Source: Blastococcus sp. CT_GayMR20 (GTDB lineage Bacteria; Actinomycetota; Actinomycetes; Mycobacteriales; Geodermatophilaceae). From it: a stretch of 12,192 nt of DNA. Where the stretch lies: NCBI RefSeq assembly GCF_004570345.1, contig NZ_SPQM01000137.1, positions 1 to 12,192 of the forward strand, in the 5' to 3' direction. Numbering within the stretch: position 1 is the first letter of the stretch; each line of letters begins with the position of its first letter. The notes under the pieces are model-generated. The model was not told where the DNA came from and ran no database searches. It saw only the letters and a list, made by a program, of their open reading frames with translations. Positions 7,457 through 12,192 of this stretch are shown here, piece by piece. The translations under genes and the position numbers were made by a program.

Positions 7457-8718
7457 ACCGCCGGCACGAGTCGGGTCAGCGCGGCGATGGTCCGGTCGAC
7501 CCGGTCGCCGCTCCAGCCGTCGCTGAGATTGCCCATCAACCGCAGGGCGGCGTCGACGAGCGCGGGCCTCTTGAGGCCGTGCGCGGTGGCGAACCGGACG
7601 ACGTCCGGACGGGCGAGCAGTGCCAGGAACCCGACCCCGAGGCGGTGGTGCCGGCCATAGGCGGCGCGCAACCGGTCGGGGTAGCCGTGGAGGACGGCCT
7701 CGCGGGCCGGACCCTCGGACCGGGAGAGGGCGTCGACCGCCGTCTCGGCCGCCATCCGCCCGGTCTCCATGGCGTAGCTGATCCCCTCGCCGTTGAAGGG
7801 GTTGACCGTTCCCGCGGCGTCGCCGGTCAGCAGCAACCCCCGGCTGTAGGCGGGCTGGCGGTGCAGCGCCATCGGGAGACCGGCCCCCCGCAGCGGCGTG
7901 ACCGAGTACTCCTCGCCGAGCTGGTCCTCCGCGGGGAAGGTGTCCAGCCACTCCCGCAGCACGGCCCGGTGGTCGCCACGGTCGCCGCGGCGGGTGTCGA
8001 GGAGGCCGAAGCCGACGTTCGCCGTCCCGTCGCCCATGCCGAAGACCCAGCCGTAGCCGGGCATGGACGCCGCGCTCGGGCCGTCGGCGGTCAGGTCGAA
8101 GGAGATGTCGAGGTAGTGGTCCGTCGTCCTCGGTGTCCGGACGTACCGGCGGACGGCGACGCCGAGCGGCCGGTCCTCGCGGCGGACCAGGCCGAGGGAC
8201 TTCGCGAGCCGGCCGGACAGCCCCTCGGCGGAGATGACCAGCGGCGCGGTCCAGGCACCCGGCGTCCTCTCCGGGCCGGACTGCGTGCGGACGCCGCAGA
8301 CTCGGCCGGCCTCGTCGAGGAGGGGCTCGGTGACCGTGACCTCGGTGTGCAGCCGGGCGCCGGCGGCCACGGCGTGGTCGGCGAGCAGGGCGTCGAGCTC
8401 GCTGCGGCGGCGGACGAGGCTGTAGTCGGGCCAGTTGTCCAGCTGGGGCCAGTCGATCTCGACGGTCTGGCCGCCGCCCTGCACGCGCAGCCCCTTGTGG
8501 CGGACCCAGCCGGCGGCCGGCGAGGTGTCGATGCCCATGTCCTCGAGGGCCTTCACGCCGCGGGGGGTGAGCCCGTCGCCGCAGACCTTCTCCCGCGGGA
8601 ACGCTGCCTTCTCGAGGACGGCGACGTCGAGGCCGGCCTGCGCCAGCCACCAGGCGGCGCTCGAGCCCGCCGGACCGGCGCCGACCACGACCACGTCGGC
8701 GGTCGTCGCTCCCGGCAC
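7453..8718 (-). CDS. menJ: Menaquinone beta-isoprenyl reductase (geranylgeranyl reductase family), MenJ-like
   Basis: This FAD-dependent reductase belongs to the geranylgeranyl reductase family. The mycobacterial member MenJ saturates one isoprene unit of menaquinone. The 421-residue protein has a Rossmann FAD site VVVVGAGPAGSS (9-20), the family motif EKVCGDGL (43-50), PGYGWVFG (220-227) and the second FAD motif LLLTGDAAGTVNPF (295-308). I chose the GTG at 8718: AGGGGG ends 7 nt before it, whereas the GTG at 8724 would leave only 1 nt. A Rex-like operator lies 44 bp upstream. It sits directly before nuoA on the same strand, near menG and divergent menF, so menaquinone is the most likely substrate. 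A role in archaeal-type lipid or chlorophyll pathways is unlikely here. The exact substrate is an inference. Confidence 0.85.
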   Translation of the reverse strand: MPGATTADVVVVGAGPAGSSAAWWLAQAGLDVAVLEKAAFPREKVCGDGLTPRGVKALEDMGIDTSPAAGWVRHKGLRVQGGGQTVEIDWPQLDNWPDYSLVRRRSELDALLADHAVAAGARLHTEVTVTEPLLDEAGRVCGVRTQSGPERTPGAWTAPLVISAEGLSGRLAKSLGLVRREDRPLGVAVRRYVRTPRTTDHYLDISFDLTADGPSAASMPGYGWVFGMGDGTANVGFGLLDTRRGDRGDHRAVLREWLDTFPAEDQLGEEYSVTPLRGAGLPMALHRQPAYSRGLLLTGDAAGTVNPFNGEGISYAMETGRMAAETAVDALSRSEGPAREAVLHGYPDRLRAAYGRHHRLGVGFLALLARPDVVRFATAHGLKRPALVDAALRLMGNLSDGWSGDRVDRTIAALTRLVPAV

Positions 8719-8725
8719 CCCCACG

Positions 8726-8731
8726 CCCCCT
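8726..8731 (-). promoter_or_regulatory. Ribosome binding site of menJ
   Basis: AGGGGG on the minus strand with a 7-nt spacer to the GTG at 8718. It is too close to the other in-frame GTG at 8724, so it decides the start. Confidence 0.65.
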
Positions 8732-8761
8732 CACCGATCGAGTTCCGACTTGCCCCGGGCG

Positions 8762-8787
8762 GACTTTGTGAATCAGTTCACAAAGTC
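8762..8787. promoter_or_regulatory. Rex-type operator upstream of menJ-nuo
   Basis: A perfect inverted repeat has 11-bp arms (GACTTTGTGAA and its complement) around the spacer TCAG. The core, TTGTGAA-N4-TTCACAA at 8766-8783, matches the known binding consensus of Rex, the repressor released from DNA when NADH rises. Rex is known to control nuo, cyd and rex-hem genes in Streptomyces coelicolor. The site is AT-rich in an otherwise GC-rich context, and lies between the end of the phosphoribosyltransferase gene and menJ, just downstream of a candidate -10 box. Bound Rex would block the menJ promoter and anything co-transcribed with it. Binding itself is inferred from the match. Confidence 0.88.
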
Positions 8788-8797
8788 GTCGCGTCCG

Positions 8798-8803
8798 AGT
8801 CTA
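8798..8803 (-). promoter_or_regulatory. Candidate -10 element of the menJ(-nuo) promoter
   Basis: TAGACT on the minus strand fits TANNNT. Transcription would start near 8791, placing the Rex-like operator immediately downstream of the start point. No good -35 hexamer is visible at 16-18 bp spacing, which is common in actinobacterial promoters. Confidence 0.45.
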
Positions 8804-8851
8804 GGCCCGGCTGTGAGCAACGGAACAGCGCCCCCCACCCGACCGTCGGCG

Positions 8852-9505
8852 TCACGGCGGGCGGGGCAACGCCAGCGCGGCCCTGACCTCCTCGTCGGAC
8901 GTGGCGGTGAAGTCGGTGTATCCCTGGCCGACGGCGCGGAAGGAGAACGGCGCGTCCAGGCAGACGAGCTCGTCGACCTCGGGAGCGAGCGCGGCACAGG
9001 CCGTCGGTGAACCGATGGGGACGGCGACGGTGATGCGCTCCGGGACCTGCCGCCGGACAGCCACGACGGCTGCTCTCATCGTCGCGCCGGTCGCCAGCCC
9101 GTCGTCGACGACGACCACGTCGCGGCCCCGGAGGCCGACGGGTGGACGGTCGCCGCGGTATGCAGACTCACGACGGCGCAGTTCGGCCAGCTCGCGGGTA
9201 CGGACCTCGTCGAAGACGTCCGGCTCGACGCGCGTCGCAGCGAGGACGGCCTCGACACGGACCGTCTCGACGGCCCCACCGACGGCGGCGATCGCGCCCA
9301 TGGCCAGCTCCGGCTGCCACGGCAGGCCGAGCTTGCGGACGACGAGGACGTCGAGCTGCGCGCCGAGGGCGTCGGCCACCTCGGCCGCGAGGATCACCCC
9401 GCCCCGGGGCAGCCCGAGCACGACGGGGTCGTGCGGCTCGTCGCGGCGCAGCCGCTCGCCGAGCGCCCGCCCGGCCGCACGGCGGTCGGCGAACCTCCTC
9501 GACAC
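8852..9505 (-). CDS. Phosphoribosyltransferase-fold protein (COG1926-like)
   Basis: This is a PRTase-fold protein of 217 residues whose substrate is unknown. The PRPP-binding loop VVVVDDGLATGAT is at 130-142. LGLPRGGVILAAEVA (30-44) and LDVLVVRKLGLPWQPELAMGAI (51-72) are the typical blocks of the family annotated as predicted phosphoribosyltransferase. The start is GTG 9505, which gives VSRRFADRRAAG, the usual N-terminus just before the first conserved block, and has GGAG 8 nt upstream. The frame stays open upstream to 9733, but that part is an out-of-frame reading of the proline-rich ORF and is not homologous to the family. It follows that ORF by 23 bp and precedes menJ by 133 bp, with the Rex-like site between. 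No link to respiration is evident. Family is secure; function is not. Confidence 0.88.
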   Translation of the reverse strand: MSRRFADRRAAGRALGERLRRDEPHDPVVLGLPRGGVILAAEVADALGAQLDVLVVRKLGLPWQPELAMGAIAAVGGAVETVRVEAVLAATRVEPDVFDEVRTRELAELRRRESAYRGDRPPVGLRGRDVVVVDDGLATGATMRAAVVAVRRQVPERITVAVPIGSPTACAALAPEVDELVCLDAPFSFRAVGQGYTDFTATSDEEVRAALALPRPP

Positions 9506-9513
9506 GACCGGCG

Positions 9514-9517
9514 CTCC
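9514..9517 (-). promoter_or_regulatory. Ribosome binding site of the phosphoribosyltransferase gene
   Basis: GGAG on the minus strand, 8 nt before GTG 9505. It supports the short 217-residue form over longer in-frame readings. Confidence 0.6.
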
Positions 9518-9528
9518 AGCGGCGGCCG

Positions 9529-9678
9529 CTACAGCGGCTCGGGCGTCGGCACGGGCCCCGGCACGATGGGATCGGTGGGCTGGGGCGTCGGATAGGGGTC
9601 GGGCACCGGCGGCGGGGTGGGGTCCGTCGGCGAGGGACCCGGCGGAGGCGTGCCCGGTGGGGGCGGCGGGGTCGTCAT
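9529..9678 (-). CDS. Small proline-rich protein (49 aa), function unknown
   Basis: ATG 9678 to TAG 9529 encodes 49 residues, of which 25 are proline. It opens MTTPPPPPGTPPPG and closes with GPVPTPEPL, with Pro spaced by Thr, Asp, Val and Gly throughout. There is no signal peptide or membrane segment. Codons are GC-ending in about 90 percent of positions, as expected for a real gene here. It lies on the same strand as the phosphoribosyltransferase gene, 23 bp upstream of it. A TAGCGT element ends 6 nt before the ATG, so a leaderless transcript is possible; a GGAGG lies 14 nt upstream, too far for a normal ribosome site. I recognise no family. GC-rich DNA favours proline codons, so chance cannot be excluded. 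Confidence 0.5.
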   Translation of the reverse strand: MTTPPPPPGTPPPGPSPTDPTPPPVPDPYPTPQPTDPIVPGPVPTPEPL

Positions 9679-9684
9679 GGACCG

Positions 9685-9690
9685 ACGCTA
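9685..9690 (-). promoter_or_regulatory. Possible -10 element before the proline-rich ORF
   Basis: TAGCGT on the minus strand (TANNNT) ends 6 nt before ATG 9678, the geometry of a leaderless transcript. Its TAG is also the stop codon of the GNAT remnant. No clear -35 box is seen. Confidence 0.35.
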
Positions 9691-9839
9691 GTCCTCCACT
9701 CGGCGCTGCAGGCCCGCCTTCACCGCGGGCCACTCACCGCCGAGGATGCTGAAGACCACCGTGTCGCGGAAGCTGCCGTCCTCGCGATGGCGGCGTGGGA
9801 GCGGGTGTCGACGGCGTCGGTCTGGATCTTCACCCGCCG
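9688..9839 (-). pseudogene. Decayed C-terminal remnant of a GNAT N-acetyltransferase
   Basis: Two pieces in different frames resemble the end of a RimJ/RimL-type GNAT acetyltransferase. From 9839 to 9780 one frame gives VKIQTDAVDTRSHAAIAR, matching the family's strand and acetyl-CoA helix region (typically VELKTDxxNxRSRAAIxRLGA). From 9783 to the TAG at 9688 another frame gives EDGSFRDTVVFSI and EWPAVKAGLQRR, the usual C-terminal end. Between them the expected LGA-x-x-EG-x-x-R segment of about 14 codons is absent. Upstream of 9839 a stop or frame change follows at once; a short DAYEGIN piece in the third frame may be another fragment. No acetyl-CoA-binding loop or N-terminal half is present. 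It is a dead fragment on the same strand as its neighbours. Confidence 0.65.
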
Positions 9840-9946
9840 TTGATGCCCTCGTACGCATCGCGGTGGTCATCCGGCCCTCGATGACCGCCGTCGTGCGCAT
9901 GCGGGCGATCAGCGGCACCGGGCGGACTCCTCCCGGACGAGGGATC
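9840..9946. other. Non-coding stretch between the GNAT remnant and menG
   Basis: About 107 bp follow the menG stop. Frames are open but carry no recognisable homology; this may be further decayed acetyltransferase sequence. I see no hairpin with a T-run, so no standard terminator for menG. Confidence 0.4.
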
Positions 9947-10666
9947 TCAGGGCCGGCGGGCGCGGTGCAGGGCGACCACACCGCCGGTCAGGTTGTGCCA
10001 GGCCACGTCGCCCCAGCCGGCGTCCTGGACCCGGCCGGCCAGCGCCCCCTGGTCGGGCCACGCACGGATCGACTCGGCGAGGTAGACGTAGGCCTCGGGG
10101 TTGCTGCTCACGGCGCGGGCGATGCGGGGCAGCGCCTTCATCAGGTACTCGGTGTAGACGGTGCGGAACGGCGTCCAGGTGGGGCTGGAGAACTCGCAGA
10201 TCACCAGCGTCCCGCCGGGCCGGGTGACCCGCCGGAACTCCCGCAGCGCCACGTCGAGATCGGCCACGTTGCGCAGGCCGAAGGAGATGACCACGCCGTC
10301 GACGCTCTCGTCGGCGAGCGGGAGCGCCATCGCGTCCCCGACCACCTTCGGGACCGCGCGCGACGCCCCGGCGCGCAGCATTCCCTGGGAGAAGTCGCAG
10401 GCGATCGCCGTCGCGCCACCGGCCGCGATCTCGACGGTGGAGACCGCCGTCCCCGCCGCAACGTCGAGGACGATCTGGCCGGGGCGGGCGCCCAGGGCCT
10501 CACGGGTGGCGCGTCGCCAGGCGGCGTCGCGGCCGCCGGAGAGCACGGTATTGGTCAGGTCGTAGCGCCGGGCGACCCGGTCGAACATCGCCGCGACCTC
10601 GGCCGGCCGCTTGTCCAGGCCCGCCCGGACGCCGGACGTGTGTGCATCCTCTCGCCGGTCTCCCAC
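9947..10666 (-). CDS. menG: Demethylmenaquinone methyltransferase (UbiE/MenG family)
   Basis: MenG catalyses the last step of menaquinone synthesis, the SAM-dependent methylation of the naphthoquinone ring. The 239-residue protein begins the conserved part with [21 protein letters not shown] (23-43). The SAM-binding motif [11 protein letters not shown] is at 66-76 and the acidic CDFSQGML at 90-97. The UbiE signature region [12 protein letters not shown] is at 127-138 and RRVTRPGG at 145-152. I place the start at GTG 10666: the frame stays open to an ATG at 10741, but that stretch runs through the menF start and has no homology. TAGCGT ends 7 nt before the GTG, so the message may be leaderless. 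Residues 1-12 look poorly conserved. It is divergent from menF by 35 bp, which supports menaquinone rather than ubiquinone. Confidence 0.93.
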   Translation of the reverse strand: MGDRREDAHTSGVRAGLDKRPAEVAAMFDRVARRYDLTNTVLSGGRDAAWRRATREALGARPGQIVLDVAAGTAVSTVEIAAGGATAIACDFSQGMLRAGASRAVPKVVGDAMALPLADESVDGVVISFGLRNVADLDVALREFRRVTRPGGTLVICEFSSPTWTPFRTVYTEYLMKALPRIARAVSSNPEAYVYLAESIRAWPDQGALAGRVQDAGWGDVAWHNLTGGVVALHRARRP

Positions 10667-10673
10667 GGCGCCG

Positions 10674-10679
10674 ACGCTA
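10674..10679 (-). promoter_or_regulatory. Candidate -10 element of menG
   Basis: TAGCGT on the minus strand ends 7 nt before the menG GTG at 10666. There is no ribosome site in those 7 nt, consistent with a leaderless message. Confidence 0.45.
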
Positions 10680-10689
10680 CAAGGCTGCC

Positions 10690-10695
10690 TACGCT
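10690..10695 (+). promoter_or_regulatory. Candidate -10 element of menF
   Basis: TACGCT on the plus strand ends 6 nt before the menF GTG at 10702. There is no ribosome site in the spacer (GGGCAC), consistent with a leaderless message. Confidence 0.45.
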
Positions 10696-10701
10696 GGGCA
10701 C

Positions 10702-11973
10702 GTGACTGCGGCCGCCCTGACCTCCCGGGACATCGCAGCACGCGTCGTCACGACAGTCCGGACGGGCGACCGGGCGGCACTGCTCCCCCGCCTTCCGGCC
10801 GACGGCGGGCTGTCCTGGGTGCGCCGCGGCGAGGGCCTGGTGGCCTGGGGAGAGGCCGCCCGGCTGGAGGTCTCCGGGCCCCGGGCGCTGGCCGAGGCAG
10901 CCGCCTGGTGGGACGACTGGACCGCAGGTCTCGACGTCGACGACCACCTGGGCATCCCCGGCTCGGGGCCGGTCGTGTTCGCCAGCATCGCCTTCGACCC
11001 CACGGCCGGGACGTCGGTGTTCGTCGTGCCCGAGGTCGTGGTCGGCCGGCGGGAGGGAGCCGGCTGGGTGACGACCGTGGGGGACGTCGATCCCCGGGAC
11101 GTCCTTCCCGTCGCCCCGGCGCTCCTGGACGACGGCCCGCCACCCCGGCTCCGCTACGCCGACGGGGCCCTCGACCCCGCCACCTGGTCCGCCGCCGTCG
11201 CGACCGCCGTCGGGCGGATCGGCGCCGGCGAGCTCGCCAAGGTGGTCCTGGCCCGTGACCTGCTCGTGTCCGCCGACGTGCCGCTGGATCCGAGGCGGCT
11301 GCTGCGCCGGCTGGCCGATCGCTTCCCCGACTGCTGGACCTTCGCCGTCGACGGGCTGCTGGGCGCCACCCCCGAGCTGCTGCTGCGGCGCGACGGCCGC
11401 CGTCTGTCCGCGCGCGTGCTGGCCGGCACCGCCCCGCGAGGCGCCGGCGCGGACGACGACCGCCTGGCCGCCGAGCTCATCGGCTCGGCCAAGGACCGCG
11501 CCGAGCACGCCCTGGCCGTCGACTCGCTCGTGCAGGCCCTCGAGCCGTTCTGCGCGACCCTCAGCGCCCCGGAGGAACCGGACCTCCTGACGCTGGCCAA
11601 CGTGCGGCACCTGGCCAGCGACGTCACCGGTACCCAGCGCGCCACGGGGCCCCGTGGTCGCGCCGGGCTGCTCGAGCTGATCGGCGCGGTGCACCCCACC
11701 GCTGCCGTCTGCGGCACCCCGACGGCCGACGCGGCCGCCGTCATCGCCGAGCTCGAGGGCATGGACCGGGGGCGCTACGCCGGTCCGGTCGGGTGGCTCG
11801 ACGCCCGCGGCGACGGCGAGTTCGGCCTGGCGCTGCGCTGCGCCGAGCTCGTCGGGGACGACAGCGCCCGGCTCTTCGCCGGCTGCGGCATCGTCGCGGG
11901 CTCCGACCCGGCGGCCGAGCTGGCCGAGACGCAGTCGAAGTTCGCCGCGTTCCAGGCCGCGCTCGAGGGCTGA
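10702..11973 (+). CDS. menF: Isochorismate synthase (MenF/EntC family)
   Basis: This enzyme converts chorismate to isochorismate, the entry step of menaquinone synthesis. The 423-residue protein has the chorismate-binding domain in its C-terminal two thirds: [11 protein letters not shown] with the probable catalytic lysine K180, [47 protein letters not shown], the Mg-site [16 protein letters not shown] from residue 350, and [20 protein letters not shown]. Upstream in-frame ATG 10642 was rejected because its extra residues overlap the menG coding region and have no homology; GTG 10702 follows a TACGCT box by 6 nt. A siderophore or salicylate role (EntC, DhbC) is possible by sequence alone, since the family overlaps. 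The divergent menG neighbour and the absence of siderophore genes favour menaquinone. Confidence 0.9.
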   Translation: MTAAALTSRDIAARVVTTVRTGDRAALLPRLPADGGLSWVRRGEGLVAWGEAARLEVSGPRALAEAAAWWDDWTAGLDVDDHLGIPGSGPVVFASIAFDPTAGTSVFVVPEVVVGRREGAGWVTTVGDVDPRDVLPVAPALLDDGPPPRLRYADGALDPATWSAAVATAVGRIGAGELAKVVLARDLLVSADVPLDPRRLLRRLADRFPDCWTFAVDGLLGATPELLLRRDGRRLSARVLAGTAPRGAGADDDRLAAELIGSAKDRAEHALAVDSLVQALEPFCATLSAPEEPDLLTLANVRHLASDVTGTQRATGPRGRAGLLELIGAVHPTAAVCGTPTADAAAVIAELEGMDRGRYAGPVGWLDARGDGEFGLALRCAELVGDDSARLFAGCGIVAGSDPAAELAETQSKFAAFQAALEG

Positions 11974-11989
11974 CGCCCCCGAACGCCGA

Positions 11990-12019
11990 ACGGCGGCGCC
12001 CCGAGAGGGACACCGCCGT
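11990..12019. terminator. Hairpin between convergent menF and the right-edge gene
   Basis: ACGGCGG (11990-11996) pairs with CCGCCGT (12013-12019). Inside lie one G-C pair between two C-A mismatches, then CCC/GGG closing a GAGA loop. This gives 11 pairs over 13 positions, 17 bp past the menF stop and 25 bp before the stop of the convergent gene. There is no T-run on either side, so it is a U-less hairpin that could act in both directions. Confidence 0.5.
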
Positions 12020-12043
12020 CCAGCGGGTGGTGTGGAACGGAGG

Positions 12044-12192
12044 TCAGAAGCGACCGCCGCCACCTCCGGAGAGGACGACGCAGTCCTTCTGGTTCGCCTT
12101 CTCCATCAGCTTGGGGCCCTGGGCGTCGAGCTGGGCAGCGGCCCAGTCCGCGGCGGTGGCCAGACCGGTCAGCAGCTTGGCCTTGGTGCCGA
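12044..12192 (-). CDS. C-terminal end of an unrecognised protein (partial)
   Basis: The last 48 codons and the TGA of a minus-strand gene that runs off the right edge. The visible part is an Ala/Lys-rich, probably helical stretch (LLTGLATAADWAAAQLDAQG, then KLMEKANQK), followed by one cysteine in KDCVVLS and a GGGGGRF end. Third positions are almost all G or C and AAG is the preferred lysine codon, which supports coding. I recognise no family. It is convergent with menF, 70 bp away, with a hairpin between. Confidence 0.6.
   Translation of the reverse strand, partial: GTKAKLLTGLATAADWAAAQLDAQGPKLMEKANQKDCVVLSGGGGGRF

Larger units (their letters stand above)
10667..10701. promoter_or_regulatory. 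35-bp divergent promoter region between menG and menF
   Basis: Only 35 bp separate the GTG starts of menG (minus) and menF (plus). Two TANNNT boxes are packed inside it: one for menG at 10674-10679 and one for menF at 10690-10695. Any -35 contacts must fall within or beside the other gene's start, so the two promoters probably share or compete for polymerase. Confidence 0.5.

Noticed and set aside
8815..8820. TTGCTC as the -35 box of the menJ promoter
   Set aside because: It is only 11 bp from the TAGACT -10 candidate, too short for a sigma-70-type promoter.
9506..9733. Longer N-terminus for the phosphoribosyltransferase
   Set aside because: The added residues are an out-of-frame reading of the proline-rich ORF and the GNAT remnant; the family N-terminus and a ribosome site fit GTG 9505.
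10555..12063. 502-codon minus-strand open frame opposite menF
   Set aside because: It is a shadow of menF, whose plus-strand reading has every isochorismate synthase motif.
1..12192. CRISPR arrays, tRNA or rRNA genes, insertion sequences, phage genes
   Set aside because: I looked for regularly spaced repeats, tRNA-like folds and transposase motifs and saw none; apart from the nuoG break, the window is an ordinary chromosomal core region.

Overview
This window is a very GC-rich stretch of an actinobacterial chromosome. Third codon positions are almost all G or C, GTG starts are frequent, and the NuoE, NuoC and NuoF sequences and the menaquinone genes have an actinobacterial character. A member of the Geodermatophilaceae or a relative (Blastococcus, Geodermatophilus or Modestobacter type) fits the gene content, but that rank is an inference. 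The theme is the entry of electrons into the respiratory chain: the peripheral arm of NADH:menaquinone oxidoreductase (complex I) and three genes of menaquinone synthesis or modification.

Layout, right to left, because most genes lie on the minus strand. 12044-12192 is the 3' end of an unrecognised protein gene. 10702-11973 (+) is menF (isochorismate synthase), separated by a strong hairpin from that convergent gene. menG (9947-10666, -) is divergent from menF; the two start codons are only 35 bp apart, and each has a TANNNT -10 element 6-7 bp before it, suggesting leaderless transcripts. Then, all on the minus strand, come a decayed C-terminal remnant of a GNAT acetyltransferase, a 49-codon ORF that is half proline, a COG1926-type phosphoribosyltransferase, menJ (menaquinone isoprenyl reductase, geranylgeranyl reductase family), and nuoA-B-C-D-E-F-G with the usual tight spacing.

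A perfect 11-bp inverted repeat with a 4-bp spacer (8762-8787), containing TTGTGAA-N4-TTCACAA, lies just upstream of menJ. It matches the operator of Rex, the NADH/NAD+-sensing repressor known to control nuo in Streptomyces. Its placement suggests that menJ and the nuo genes form one redox-controlled unit: complex I transfers electrons from NADH to menaquinone, MenG makes menaquinone, MenF starts the pathway and MenJ partly saturates its tail.

The oddest feature is at the left edge. nuoG reads normally on the minus strand for about 550 codons, then breaks near position 118. The outermost 117 bases encode a later piece of NuoG, but on the plus strand. nuoG is therefore split by an inverted junction: either a short real inversion that would destroy the gene, a programmed or phase-variable inversion (less likely), or a chimeric assembly or amplification artefact.
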